In this document: positions 12,487 through 24,516 of the stretch, piece after piece | How the letters are laid out: every line of letters starts with the position of its first letter | How positions within the stretch are numbered: position 1 is the first letter of the stretch | Notes under the pieces: generated by a model | What the model was told of the DNA's origin: nothing | The model's input: only the letters and a program-made list of their open reading frames with translations | Databases searched by the model: none | Assembly: GCF_958979055.1 (NCBI RefSeq) | Contig: NC_084896.1 | Span: 3,162,001 to 3,226,000 of the forward strand | From: Alnus glutinosa | Lineage: Eukaryota; Streptophyta; Magnoliopsida; Fagales; Betulaceae | Reading direction: 5' to 3' | Length of the DNA stretch: 64,000 bases | Program-made: the position numbers and the translations under genes

Positions 12487-12798
12487 ATGACAATCTGTAA
12501 AGCTATTGTTGGTATCCTTGTGAATGTGATCACAGTCTTCATGCTATCGTGTGCCATTTGCACTGGATTTAGACTTGCAACGGAACCCAGAGGAGACAGC
12601 AGATACCATTTCTTAACTTTCTCAATTGGACTGGTCACCATTGTCTTCGGTTCCATGTATTTTATCATTGGACTTGCAATGATTTTTGAGCTAGCGATAG
12701 ATTTGTCTAGCAAGTTGCAGCAGAAAGAGAATAAGGGTGGCACTCATAAACGCCGCAGTATGATTGTTAATATCTTTTGTTTGACATTGCTGTTGTAA
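12487..12798 (+). CDS. Small two-pass membrane protein, unrecognised (paralogue B, eroded start)
   Basis: A 103-aa frame if the ATG at 12487 is used (MTICKAIVGILVNVITVFML). It resembles the protein at 11689: both have GF..A before the loop, then a (G)VVT/GLVT..FG hydrophobic span, LS.(K/R)LHQ/LQQ, and the tail GTH. Homology extends upstream of 12487: codons VNNEAARE match MDDEAAST of paralogue A, but the initiator position is GTG (12463) and TGA lies six codons further upstream. The gene has either shifted to the internal Met, costing eight residues, or is decaying. Two membrane spans remain. Function unknown. Confidence 0.5.
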   Translation: MTICKAIVGILVNVITVFMLSCAICTGFRLATEPRGDSRYHFLTFSIGLVTIVFGSMYFIIGLAMIFELAIDLSSKLQQKENKGGTHKRRSMIVNIFCLTLLL

Positions 12799-14306
12799 TC
12801 TTCTGTTATTTAATGTTATACTTATTTGAATTATTTCCTTCAGATTGAAGTAATTATGATTTCAGGGCATGCAAATCATGGTTTCAGAAACTATCTTGCA
12901 TTAAGAAAAATCCATATTTGTTTGGGTATCCCATCCTATCTCTCAATGCTTTAGCTTTCTAAGATACTCATCCCCCAACCTTGCAATTACTCTCCGGATC
13001 ACGGTTGTAAGATGGGAGAAAGCCTTAACATAAAACAGCCTTCTATGTCTAGCACAAAGTATATACAAGATCTCTCTTCTCCTATTTTAAACATATTGTC
13101 TAATAGCTGCCTGGAAAAACAAAGGGGGATGGTATACAGTGTCTACTAATTATTCATATTCTCCTAGAAAGAACTTGTGTACCTGGGTAATGTCAAATAT
13201 CACTCACAACAAATCCATATTGGATGCCAACCAAAAAATTGAACATTTTTTTTTCCTGGTAATTAACTGGAACCTAGGGCCATCTCATGTTAATATAATC
13301 CTTAAAGTGCTAAAGCCAACCAACTTACTATGACTGTAGAGTCAACTACACTAATCATGTTCTTTCACTCAGCACAGTAAGGGCAAAATATCATTGTTGT
13401 ATCACCAACCAAAATTCTTTTCCCACTCTCTCAAATTGTTTAACATAAATCCTATCCCTGCCAATGTACCACTTGCAAGTTCAACTGTATAAGTATAACT
13501 CCTTGGCTGTTCAATCTCAAGCATTGTCGCAACGTGAATAAACCATCCTCGTTAACCTCCATACATCAAATCATATACATCATTCTCAATACTGTACTCC
13601 CAAGCTTCAACACCAATCACCAACAGCCAAGGCTTCTGTTCTCATGGTGTCATGCAGTTTTCTACTTGGATACGTGGCCATGGAAAGAGCTAAAGAGAAT
13701 CTCAATTCTAATTACAACAATTAGCATATTCGCCAGGGTGCTCTCCTATGTATTCACCAAAAAACTTACTTTGAATTCTTCATTTTGAAACACTTCGTTT
13801 TGAGATCATGACACACTTTATCTACCTTCCATTTGGTTGCTAGGGAAACTTTTTGGATAATGCAGCAACAAACAGATGGGTAAGGCTCAGCTCGGTGAAA
13901 CTAAACTTGGAAGGATAATTTCTTCTCTTTCCATAAAACTTTCTAGGCAACCAAACAGAGCATTAAGGAATCACTTAACATGAGTCATGTGTCTCCCATT
14001 ATGACCCTCCAAACATACACCTAGGCTAGGCAACACATCAATCAAAAAACTGAAACTAAAATAAAAACTTTAGCACATTTTTATTTCTAAAAATATAAGT
14101 CAAACAATAACGAGTCAGGAAAACATACACATGAAAGAGAAATTCATTCACAACATAACCCATGAAAATGTACAAAATCTGATCACATAAGAAAAACCCA
14201 TAAACCTAAAACCCCAAATACCAAAACCCACAAAACTACATCTGATCACCTTAAACCCCAGAAGAGTACAAACATAAAAGAGATAGAGATTAGTGTGATG
14301 AACGGG
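12799..14306. other. Intergenic, nothing recognised
   Basis: AT-rich sequence between paralogue B and the 3' end of the bTHXm gene. Open frames are short and show no domain. The right end (about 14050-14306) would contain the 3' UTR of the minus-strand bTHXm gene. Likewise 12058-12486 shows no feature beyond the upstream remnant of paralogue B. Confidence 0.5.
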
Positions 14307-14567
14307 TTAGATGAGCTTGAAAGGAAGGGGCCAAGGAGTGGACCTGGGGACCTCGACCTTGTCCTTGATTCGCTCTATCATCTTCTCCTTCTTCGGCCTC
14401 GCGTTCCCGTACGACCCTTTGAATCTCTTCCCCTTCTTCGTCTTCTTGTCCCCACGCCCGCACAGGATCGGCGCCACCCCTCCTGATGATGATGATGATG
14501 TCAGAGCAGGTCGCTGCGTCGTCACTACCCGCTTCGCTACTGCGCCGCACCACTGCATCATCGCCAT
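14307..14567 (-). CDS. Mitochondrial small ribosomal subunit protein bTHXm (S31/Thx family)
   Basis: Single-exon, 86-aa protein starting [20 protein letters not shown], a basic, Ser-rich, acid-free N-terminus expected of a mitochondrial targeting peptide. The mature part is the Thx/S31 signature: [20 protein letters not shown], then [15 protein letters not shown] and the end PWPLPFKLI. Thx proteins bind rRNA in the head of the small ribosomal subunit. The ATG at 14567 was chosen because upstream in-frame codons offer only GTG and fall outside the conserved sequence. By recall the Arabidopsis counterpart is At2g21290, next to the kinesin and GC1 genes, as here. It is divergent from GC1, with about 1.4 kb between the starts. 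Confidence 0.9.
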   Translation of the reverse strand: MAMMQWCGAVAKRVVTTQRPALTSSSSSGGVAPILCGRGDKKTKKGKRFKGSYGNARPKKEKMIERIKDKVEVPRSTPWPLPFKLI

Positions 14568-14643
14568 GATGTCTCTTGCTCTTTGCGCCACCACGCTCAA
14601 ACCCACACTGTCCCACGGGGTTGAAATGGTAGGGGGTTGAGCA

Positions 14644-14703
14644 TGGGCTGAGCTGGGCTGGGCTGGGCTGCTATTTCATGACCCAGACCCAGACCCAGAC
14701 CCA
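14644..14703 (-). promoter_or_regulatory. Site II cluster upstream of bTHXm
   Basis: TGGGCT occurs four times at 14644, 14654, 14659 and 14664 (the last three overlap by one base), followed by a (CCCAGA)n run at about 14680-14702. The cluster lies 77-137 bases upstream of the ATG. Site II motifs of this form are common in promoters of plant mitochondrial and cytosolic ribosomal-protein genes. Confidence 0.55.
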
Positions 14704-15934
14704 AGATTAGGATTCCTGTATTTTTTTTAAGATATAAATTCATCATTTTAAATCTTAACCATTATTTTTAGTTTAATTGTTCAGCTTTTCTTGTTTTCCT
14801 ATTTATCGATTATGATAACTTTTTCTTAATTTATTTTATCTCATTAATTAAGTTGTATGTGGATAATAAAATCTGGCCCATTTAAATACTAATAATAGTT
14901 AAGGACTGAGTTTGGCTTACCTCTATTGAAAAAAATTACTGAAAATTTTATGTGCAAAAATTAACAGCGGAGATTATAAGATTATTAATTAATTAATTGT
15001 TTTTTTTTTTTTTTTTTCACTTGAGACAATCTTTACCATTAATTTTAACACATGAATTTCACTAGAGATCAGCCAAAATTCCGATTTTTTTTTTTCTTTT
15101 ATTAATGAAATTTTTACTTTTAGTAATGATACTAAACATTTTAGGGGTAACATCTTTCAACTTGGAAGCCTAGGTTCAATCATCCACAACAGCACATTGC
15201 GACTAGGCCCATGTAATAACTCCCTTCCCTTATTTTCATCTCTCCAAAAAAAAATCAACTCAAAACATTCTTAATCTTTTTTACTTTTTATATCACATCA
15301 ATAATTTTTTTTTATTATTTAAATAAAAAAATTCACTACAATACAATTTTTTTTTTTTTTTTTTTTTCATTTTTTCATATAAATTCTCTCTACTTTATAT
15401 TACATCAATCACTTTTTACTTTCACTCAACAAAAACATTCCCCTATAAGGGGAGGCGAGGGGAAATACTAAACGGGGCTTAAATCTATACTCACACGGAA
15501 AGGAAAGACAGTTTTTTTTTTAAATTGTTCTAATTCAGTTTATTAAATTGGTATATATTTTTAGAGCATTTTTAATTTTGAGGGTTTTATGAAAATGAAA
15601 AAAAAAAAATTAAATATGAACTCTTAAAAAATTACATTATAAATGTTATAGGTTTTTTTTTTTTAATACAGTAATTAAGACAAATTATTTTAATAGAATT
15701 ACCATAATATGTGATTTTTATATGCAATTTTTTAAATACATATAAAAATCACTTACTATAAATCAATTTAAAAAAAAAAAATGAGTGATGGAAATGAGGT
15801 TGTGATTGCTGCGGCTCCCAAAGAAACACATAAAACACAAGCTTTATCACCAACACTGCACGAAGCACATTTGCTTGTCAGACTTTTTTGGTTGAGTCTG
15901 TGAGAGTTTCACAGTTCCGAAGTCATTCTCTTCA
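14704..15934. other. Divergent bTHXm/GC1 intergenic region
   Basis: Very AT-rich with many T8-T22 runs (for example 15001-15018 and 15346-15367). No gene, hairpin element or TSD pair was identified. The last 150 bases (about 15785-15934) are the likely GC1 promoter and 5' UTR. Confidence 0.5.
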
Positions 15935-18900
15935 ATGGAGCTCTTTGTAGCCACTGCTTTCTCATGGACCCACTCCATCTCTCCCTCTCTTCACATTCCT
16001 CAACCCTTTTCTGTGAGTACCCGTATCTCAATTTCTTTTATTTTTCTCGTCATAATTTCCCAGTTTTGTCTTTTGCTTACGCAATGCCTTCTTCTGTATT
16101 TTGACGGTTAAGACGTGTGAGACTAGGAGGTTCCGTGTTTGGTGTAGTTCTGATCAAACCCACCAGGTATGCTGTTTTCGAATATTGGGTTTTCATTTTA
16201 CACAAAAAAAAAAAATAAAGAATTGTTACTTTGGGAACCAAAGTATTGTATCATGTTATTTTGTTTGTCTCTGGTTCCTTGGAGATATCATTTACGCTTT
16301 AAAGGTTGTTGTAGGCAAATCAGATGACTGTATCAGTGACCGGAGCTACGGGTTTTATAGGTAGAAGATTGGTGCAAAGGCTGCATGCAGGTAAGAACAT
16401 CTTTCTGAAGTACTTGTAATCCTAGAGCTATATGCAAATGTAGGTGCATTGACCTTAATTGGCTGTTTTTTTTTTTTTATTATTAAAACCTTCTTTGTTT
16501 GTCCACAGTTTCTCATGATGTGATGGTAATTTCTACTTGCAGTTATGGACATTCATCCATATCAGTAGTTATGCATTATCTACCTCAAGGGCCTGTTGAT
16601 GCTTCATGCTTTATGTGGCACTTAAAAGCATTTGATTTTAACTTTGTTTGCTAGATGATAGGTGAAATTTACTCTTCAAATGCTGTATAGATTATGTACC
16701 TCAAGTGTCAAATTCCAAAATATTGTTTACCATTTACAGGGCATCTAGGATAGGTATTTTGTTCAAATTTCCTCGTATCTTATTGGATGTGAGTTATTTT
16801 TTAAACTGGAAGGAAACAAGGTGCATTAACAACAAGCAAATCAATTCAAGGTTGGGCTGCATTAAATTGGTCCTTGGTGAAAACCCAATAGACTAACTAT
16901 TTTCTGTCTGTGATGTTGAAGCTATATATGATCGGTTTTGTTAAGTTGTCTTTCTACTTATAGCATTCAGACCATGAGCTTCTGCATGATATGTATGTAT
17001 CGAGTTGGGCTATCTATGGTCTTCCCTTATATCTACATTGCAATGCAGATAATCATTGCGTTCGCGTCTTGACACGCTCTAGATCTAAGGCTGAGTTAAT
17101 TTTTCCGGGTAAGAAGGTAATGGATATTTGAAGTCAGTTGATTGATGCTTACAATTTGCAAATATTGAAGAAATATTACTTGTTATGAATGGTGAATGTT
17201 TTGAAAACTTGTTTAATAGAGAAGCTCTTTTGAGCAGAGAGAGTGAAATAAATTTTCAGTTGATAAAAGATATTATTTAGTTTCATTTTAAAAAGAATAA
17301 TAACTGCACTTTTTTACTTATTTTTTGTTATTAATTGGAACAAATAAATGTCGAAAATATTTTCTTTCTAGGAGATTTGGCTTAATTCTTGAACTATGTC
17401 CTTGCGCTTGTAGTCAAGAACTTTCCAGGAATAGTGATTGCAGAGGAGCCAGAGTGGAAAGACTGCATTCATGGTTCAAACGGTGTTGTGAACTTGGCTG
17501 GGCTGCCAATAAGTACGCGATGGTCTTATGAGGTCAGTATCACTTGCTCATGCAACATATTATTTGCATGTGACTCTACCCTTTACCTTTTGAGTTTCAC
17601 ACAAGTGGTGACTACACCAAGAGAAGCTGCATATTGCATTAAAATCCCTGGTGCATTTTACTTACTTTTATATCCTTGATGTATTGGGATTTGTCATTAG
17701 ACAAGTCAAAACCTGTCTTGTACTTTACTGAATATTGCTTGTGTGGCCAGTACTCTTTCATATATGTGTGTGCGTGTGTAGGTAAGTGTTGTTGTATGCA
17801 CTTTATATGTTTTTGAGATTATTGTCAGTCTGCAATAATGCTGTAAACTACTGCCATCATGTCTCATGATGATGTCAATAGTAGGACGTAGTGTATCATA
17901 TATTCTTACAGCCAGTGACATTTACTAATTTCTTGTTGTGTTCCAGATCAAGAGAGAGATTAAGCAAAGCCGGATTAGAGTCACCTCGAAGGTCAGCAAT
18001 CACAGTCCAATCCCAATCTTTTCATATGCGCAAGTCAAGAAAAATTTCCTTCTCCTTTTTGTTTTTTTTTTGGGGGGCGGGGGGTGAATGCAAAAAGTGA
18101 TGAGCATTTAGAATTTCTGATGTCTGGCTCTTCATCTGACCATTTCAACTGATTGTGAAGGTTGTAGATTTAATAAATGATGCGCCAGATGCAGTTCGGC
18201 CTACAGTTTTAGTTAGCGCAACCGCTGTTGGTTACTATGGTCTGCATCTAGCACCAACTTCTCTATTCTTTTATAGTACTATTAGAGAGGCATACTTCAT
18301 TCTTTTCTTCAAATTGTTTGTAAAATATTTTCAGTGATTAAATTAGATGTCTGGGATTGCCCTAGTGTCCAACTATGGAGCACATTCTGATATTCACCTG
18401 GAAATTATTTTTCCATTGAATCGATGTTATTCTTTTATATTTCAGATAATGTTTCTAAGCTACCCCTTATGTTACTTTTGATATGAAAATTTTCATCCAA
18501 AGAAGTTTGATTAATGCCCTGTAATAAATCTTGATGTTACGCTTGCTTAGTAACTCAATTGACGAAATTGAAGCAAGGCTTCTCTCCCTCCCTCCCTCCC
18601 TCCCTCCCTCCCTCTGTGTGTGTGTGTGTGTGTTGCTTTACTACTTGTTTTCCCACTTTTTTTTCAATTCTTTTCATATTCTCAGGCTCTAGTGAAACAC
18701 AAGTATTTGATGAACAAAGTCCATCAGGAAATGATTACTTGGCTGAGGTAGACAAATTGATTTTAATCTCCATTATTATTAATGCTTAATTTCCTTTAAG
18801 ATATAGTAGTGTATCACATTGAAATTATTCTTAGATAAATGTTGCTTGGCATTATATTTGTCCATTATCTTGATTACAGCTTCCACATATTTGAATGCAA

Positions 18901-20629
18901 AATCTCACCATTGTTCTTGTTTTAACCAACGCTGTAAATCTTCTCAGGTTTGTAGAGAATGGGAAGCAACAGCCCTCAGAGTAAATAAGGATGTCAGACT
19001 ATCACTTATTCGCATTGGTGTTGTTCTTGGTAAAGATGGTGGTGCTTTAGGTATGACTAATCTTTTAAACTCGCATTATATGCGTATAACTTTACTTCTC
19101 GTTATGACTTCTGATTTTTCAGTCTTCACATTTAAACTGTCAACCTGAAGAATACATATTGACCAATCTAGTCAATCTGTTAGAGTTGTGCGGCTTCTGA
19201 GTAGAGTCAGAAGATAGTGTCTCATAATTATCATTAGCATTCAAAGTCTCTTGTTTTCTAATCAAACTATATCTGGGAAATGCTGTTAGAATTGTTTGAT
19301 TTATCTGGTCAGAGTAACTAACCATACATGTCTAGAGTTCTATAATACTATCAACTGTTAAAGTTGAAGAGGCTTGATTCTGCTGATGTATGGATACTTA
19401 CATCTTTGAACCTTTGCAGCTAAAATGATCCCTCTCTTCATGATGTTTGCTGGTGGTCCTTTGGGCTCTGGAAAACAATGGTATCGTACTCAATTTGTCT
19501 TTCATAAAAGCTCACTGTGTGACAGTTATTTACTACTGAGCAATTTCAATTTGCATTGCAGGTGCTGAAATTGCTTTCCTTTTACTATAAACGAACTGAA
19601 TATGCTATACTATCTGATAGCACTGTGAAAATATTTTTGCTGTAATTCAGTTGGTTTTCCCTTTATATATTTATTACTGAATAGGTCAAATTATATTGAG
19701 ATTGATCAGATATGGTCCTTGTATTCATTTATTCTCCTCCATAACTTCAAATAATTGATTGTTCTCATAGTTGTGTAGGTTTTCCTGGATTCATCTGGAT
19801 GACATAGTGAACCTAATATATGAAGCTCTATCCAATCCATCGTATAAAGGTAAACATTTTACATGCATACATACATTCATGGGAGTTTTTTACGCAACAA
19901 TAATGGAAAGTAAAATGTAGGACTGAGATTAATATTCAGGCATTATGCTTTCTCCAGACCACCCCGCTTCTATTTTCCATCTTTAGTTTGTAAGCATGTT
20001 TTAGTTTCCTATGCAATCTGGTGCTTAAGAATTACTATCTGTATTTTTCGTTATTTGTGTCTTGTAATATGAAGATGATATAAAATATATGAAGCTAGGA
20101 CTTCTTTGCCATTACTATACCTTTCACATTCACTGCGATTTCTTTATTAGCCTCACATTTGTTGTTGATATAGCTGTGCTAGATATTTCTCCTAGACCTG
20201 GTAAACCATTGAGCTCCGAGCTCCATCTTCTCTTCCATCAAAATCCTCACATTATGGTATAATTGAATTTTTATTTTTCAAAACCTAAATGTCAGGGGTT
20301 ATCAATGGAACTGCACCAAACCCTGTTAGACTGGCCGAAATGTGTGGACAATTGGGAAATGCCATGGGCCGGCCCTCATGGCTGCCTGTACCTGAAGTTG
20401 CGCTCAAAGCAGTCCTTGGAGAAGGTGCTTCTGTGGTAAGAATTTGTTTATTTTGTTGCTTCTTCCTCTTTATCTATTCTCTTGGAAATCGTATTTCGCT
20501 GAAAAACATTGACTGAGCTCATTGCAGGTTTTGGAAGGGCAACGGGTGCTTCCCGCTAGAGCCAAGGAATTGGGTTTCCCATTCAAGTACCCCTATGTGA
20601 AAGATGCACTTAAAGCCATTCTCTCATAA
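15935..20629 (+). CDS. GC1: Epimerase family protein SDR39U1, chloroplastic (GC1/SulA-like)
   Basis: Extended-type SDR protein; in Arabidopsis GC1 (At2g21280 by recall) is a plastid protein needed for normal chloroplast division. Thirteen coding exons: 15935-16012, 16113-16166, 16315-16390, 17049-17108, 17414-17532, 17947-17991, 18161-18239, 18686-18747, 18948-19050, 19420-19480, 19779-19849, 20296-20435 and 20528-20629. They sum to 1050 nt (349 aa; Arabidopsis about 347), with every junction GT..AG and in phase. The first 45 residues are Ser/Thr-rich and transit-peptide-like. The nucleotide-binding motif VTGATGFIG is at residues 52-60. SATAVGYYG, IRIGVVLGKDGGA, GGPLGSG, WIHLDDIVNLIYEAL and the C-terminal DUF1731 segment (VLPARAKELGFPFKYPYV) follow. 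The first two exons are poorly conserved and least certain. Confidence 0.94.
18583..18633. repeat. (CCCT)n(TG)n microsatellite in GC1 intron 7
   Basis: About eight CCCT/CTCC units pass into about ten TG units, some 50 bases before the acceptor of exon 8 (18686). Confidence 0.85.
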
Positions 20630-21300
20630 GAAAGTCAGCACATGATGTGATAAAGCAACCAGTATATTCTTTATTCTTTGAGTAAAGGCTAGGCTTCAGC
20701 AAACATCAACAAACAAGCAGTCAGAATTTGGTGATTAGATCTAGTGAGACTGAGGTCTGCACGGAAACTGTCGGTAGGTTTTCTTATTTTCTTGTCAGCA
20801 AACACTTCTTTTGAAATGATCTGCATTTGCCCGTCAAAATGTATTGGGAGTTCTAGAGCATAAGTTACTGCTTTTTTTCTGATTTTGTGGTCTTTGCAGT
20901 AGTTTGGAATTGGAATAACTAGATGTGCTTCTTCTTTTGATCTGGCAAAAAATCTCTCAATTATAAATTATGAAGTTTATGTACCCCTTGAAAGCTTGCT
21001 AGTGGTTTCTATTGGAGCCGGAATTCTGCCTCATCCTATTGGTAGCAGCGATCTGTATGTCTCTGATATACGCTAACCTGTATTCCTCATATGTTTATAG
21101 TTGGCATATGCCATCTTGTCAAAATCCATACTTGCACATGCAGATTGTTCAATTTGATGAGTCCTCTGAAATGGAACAAATTTGTGAATCATGTTAGATC
21201 GCTCAAAGCAAATTCATGATGGATGAGTTCCAACAACAATCAAAAGCCAATAAAGTTTCAGGCAATGCCCATATGATTGACTGGTAAATACATAAGTCGG
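20630..21300. other. GC1 3' flank, nothing further recognised
   Basis: Presumed GC1 3' UTR and unique-looking intergenic sequence. The 61-codon frame at 21012 has no recognisable domain. Confidence 0.45.
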
Positions 21301-21329
21301 GGACAAGATTCATCTACATTCGCTTATAG

Positions 21330-21700
21330 GTGGCAACTCGTGTTCGCGTGTCAGGTTTGATTGTGTCGAAATATAGGTAATAAGACTATATTGGTGAATT
21401 ATAACTCGATTCATTTAATGAAATGAGTTAAATCTTTTAATCTTAACTCATTAATTTTGTATAGGATTCATATCGGGGTTCACGCGTCGTGTTAAAAATT
21501 ATCAGTCCTAAATGCTGTATGTCGAGTTGTAGTCGTATCGTGTCGAGACATGTGTATAAGACTATATAGGTCAATTTTAATCCGATCAATTTAATTAAAG
21601 GTGTCAGACTCTTTAATCCTAACCTTCTAATTTTGTGTTAGGTTCGTGTTGAATTCACAAGTTATGTCAAAAATGCCAAGCAAGGCTTTAAGGATGACAA
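21330..21700. repeat. Two-copy degenerate repeat, period about 177 bp
   Basis: The block starting GTGTCGA at 21363 is repeated from 21540. Shared words in order are AAGACTATA(T/A)(T/A)GG, a TTTAAT(C/T) block, CTAATTTTGTRTAGG/TTAGG, and TCRTGTT or TTATGTC followed by AAAAAT. Sequences rich in GTCGTGTCG and AAAATTGTCAG are common dispersed repeats in dicots. The copies are strongly diverged. Confidence 0.5.
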
Positions 21701-22410
21701 AGTTTTTCAAAATCACTGTGAAGACCTTCTATTCTTTCTCTTCCAAGCCACCTTCATCTACAACTTTCTGCCCAAACCCCAGACCTAACTCCTCCACAGA
21801 ACACATGGGAAAAACAAATTTTGACAAAACTATATACAATTCTAAAACAAACCGTATAATGCATATACTAAAATATAATTATCCAAAAATTATACAGAAT
21901 TACATTAAAAACAATAAGAAATTACACATTTTAAAAGCAATAATTCCTTACTAACAATGAACTCTAAAATAGTAAAACAGAGCAATATAATCAAACATCT
22001 CACATCTAAATTTTACACTAAAATGGACAGCTTCTAACATATAACAAATACAACTACCTCTCAAGCTCCTAACATTGACTGGCCTTTGGATTCTTCATTG
22101 CAAAGTATGCCATAGAAAGTGTATTAAATCCATCAGTCTTTTTTCTCTTGGGGTTTCGTAGCTTCCATGGAGTTTTGCTGAATCAGTTTGGTCATTGTCT
22201 TCGGACCATTATTCATTTTATTGTACTTTATTCGACATAATGCCCATCTTTGAAACTGCAATTGCATTCAAAAGAAATTGAGCAAAATGGATTAGAAATT
22301 AAGATTGTTGAAACAAACCATGGAACACATGCACTATGATGAATGTAGACATGATAACCAGTCCCAGGAAACCAAGAAAAAGAAAGTCAAATACAAAACC
22401 AAGCAAAAAG

Positions 22411-22736
22411 TGTTACGAAAGACGTTGACATAATTTGCATTAGTTTATCTTAGAGTAATCGTAGCTTAATTAAATAAAGATAGTTATAGTTATTCATTTA
22501 AGTTAAGAGTCTTTTAATTATTTCTCCTAGTTAGAGTTAGAGTTATCTCTAACTAGTTTATTTGTATTAGGAGTTCATCTCCTATTCTATGTCTTTGTAA
22601 TTTTCTTATTTATATGCGTAAATGATTAATAAAAAGTAAGCAGAATTAATCCAAAACCTTATGTTTGAAAATGTTTAAGTTCTTTCAGAACTTAAAATCT
22701 ATTATGTTGCGTGTTTGCAAAATCTTTCACGTAACA
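22411..22736. mobile_element. Solo LTR of a retrotransposon, 326 bp
   Basis: The block begins TGTTACG and ends CGTAACA, a perfect 7-base inverted terminus of TG..CA type. The 5-base word AAAAG flanks both ends (22406-22410 and 22737-22741), the expected retrotransposon TSD. No primer-binding site, gag or pol follows, so this is the product of LTR-LTR recombination. The length suits a small Ty1/copia or TRIM LTR. Confidence 0.85.
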
Positions 22737-22741
22737 AAAAG

Positions 22742-23330
22742 ACATCTAAAGATCGAAAGAAAAGAAGAAGGAGGTGGGCATTCAAGAAAATGAGAAAAAC
22801 AAGCAAAGAAAAGGAGAATAAAAGAGTGGGCATTCAAGAAAAGAAGAACATATATACAATGATTCAATGAAGGAGAAAAAGATCAAAAGGAAAAGTAAGA
22901 GGGAAGAAAAACATACAATGAAAGAATGAAACAGCCTAGTTAAAACCGAAAAGAATGAAAAACATTCAAAATTGCACAGTTGAAGTTGTAACAGAGGAAG
23001 TAGTGTCAAAACCGAAAGTAACAAGACCAGTTATAAACAGTTGGACGACGCTTTCATTTTTAAACATCATATGAACATGTTACGTCCTAAAAGGTTAAGG
23101 GTTTAACCAGAGAAATATGTTATTCGTACAATTGTTATACAATAATGCTGATGTGTTTAATATTTTTTTTTTTAAAAAAAAAAATGTGAAAATGCTGGAT
23201 ATATCAGCAATGCTGTATAGCTAACATATCTCTTAACCTCTCTAAAAAAAATAAATAAACTTATCTCTTCACCAAATTAATACCTAAAAGTCTAAAGCTT
23301 TTGGAGGTCTAACCATTAATAAGAAGGAAA
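22742..23330. other. Intergenic, purine-rich then AT-rich
   Basis: About 22745-22950 is strongly purine-biased on the plus strand (AAGAAAAG-type words). 23130-23230 has a T11/A11 inverted stretch. Nothing gene-like is present. Confidence 0.4.
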
Positions 23331-23339
23331 ATGTTAGAT

Positions 23340-23455
23340 TTACAACACCAATACAACAACTGCACAATAACCTCTCACATGAAGGTGGGTCCCACACACT
23401 GGGACCCAACCTTATGTGAGGGGTAATTGTACAGTTGTTGTGATGGTTTAGTGCA
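23340..23455. mobile_element. Foldback MITE, about 0.1 kb
   Basis: ACAACAACTGCACAATAACC and GGGTAATTGTACAGTTGTTG are inverted, and the arms continue as TCTCACAT..AAGGTGGGTCCCA and TGGGACCCAACCTTATGTGAG around a CACAC loop. The hairpin is nearly complete from about 23352 to 23441. Confidence 0.65.
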
Positions 23456-23459
23456 AGAA

Positions 23460-24240
23460 TCAAATTCTAAGAAATAAGATTTAGCAATCTGGTAGTTTCT
23501 TAAATGGCGGGTCATGACTTCTGACTCTAATACCATGTTAAATTATCATTTATCCAAAAAGTTTAAACTGATAGGAAGAAATATATTGAATAATTTAATC
23601 AATACTCTAACTGTACCAAATTGATTTTCGAGTAAGTTATTTATTTAAATTGGTCTCTACCATCAGTAGTTTGACAGAAACCATTAGATGCACGAATTAT
23701 GCAACAAACATTGCAAAATTTACTACATTTTTTACAAACTGACATTGCGATATACTAGTAGTTAATAAAAACACCCTCATTTTGTTTATTGTTTCTGGAT
23801 TTAGCATTGTTTGTTTCGTTTGGGTTTATTGTTATCGGAGCCCAGCCCTCTTGGATGAGGATTCTCTATAATTATTTGTCTGAATTTGAGATAATTCGGA
23901 TAGGCGATTGCGAAAGACCACTTATAAAATACATCTAACCAGATAAGTAGTTGGACATCTCAATTTTTATTTGGTCATATGAGTTATATTAGTGGTATCT
24001 CACAATTACCTGCTTAAATTCTCTCAAATTTAAACAAATAATTGTAGATGATATTGATTAACCGCTCTTGATGCATCCCTCTTGATCTAATTGTTCTTTG
24101 TAACACTTATCCTTATTAATCAATAATTTACCTTTTTTTTTAAAAAATTACGTGGAAACAAACTTTTGAAGTTGGTGATGTATCGATTGTCGGTTGACAC
24201 AAAGGATGCCACATCGTTTGTAGAAATTTATGTAGTGAAG
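23460..24240. other. Intergenic, nothing recognised
   Basis: AT-rich sequence upstream of the UFD1 promoter, with no repeat structure, hairpin or coding signal seen. Confidence 0.4.
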
Positions 24241-24268
24241 CTGTCGGTAGTAGCTCTAACATTTTCCT

Positions 24269-24516
24269 TGGGCCTGGAAGGTTTTCGACAGTCGGTGGAA
24301 GCCCAAGAGGCCCAATCCTGAGAGATGTGTAGTACACCTGGCAGACACCCCCCATGGCGTGGAAACTACGCACGGGAGTACATCCTTAGCCAACATCACA
24401 AAACCGATTCTTTTCTTTTTCCTCAAGTTCCACACTGTACAATTCTCAGCGCTTTCGGTTTCTCAGATCAAAGACCAGAGCTTCGCTCTCTCTGTCTCTC
24501 AACCTCTTCGTCTTCG
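24269..24516 (+). promoter_or_regulatory. UFD1 promoter motifs and 5' UTR exon
   Basis: TGGGCC at 24269-24274, AGCCCA at 24300-24305 and GGCCCA at 24309-24314 are site II words on either strand. A CT-rich stretch (TCTCTCTGTCTCTCAACCTC) ends at the donor TCTTCG|GTAATT (exon end 24516). The intron runs to TTGCAG before 25265, and the second 5' UTR exon (25265-25316) leads to the ATG. A 5' UTR intron is inferred from these sites; the transcription start is not defined. Confidence 0.5.

Noticed and set aside
15150..15200. Possible tRNA-like B-box sequence (AGGTTCAATCATC)
   Set aside because: No A box or cloverleaf could be drawn around it. No tRNA gene was found in the window.
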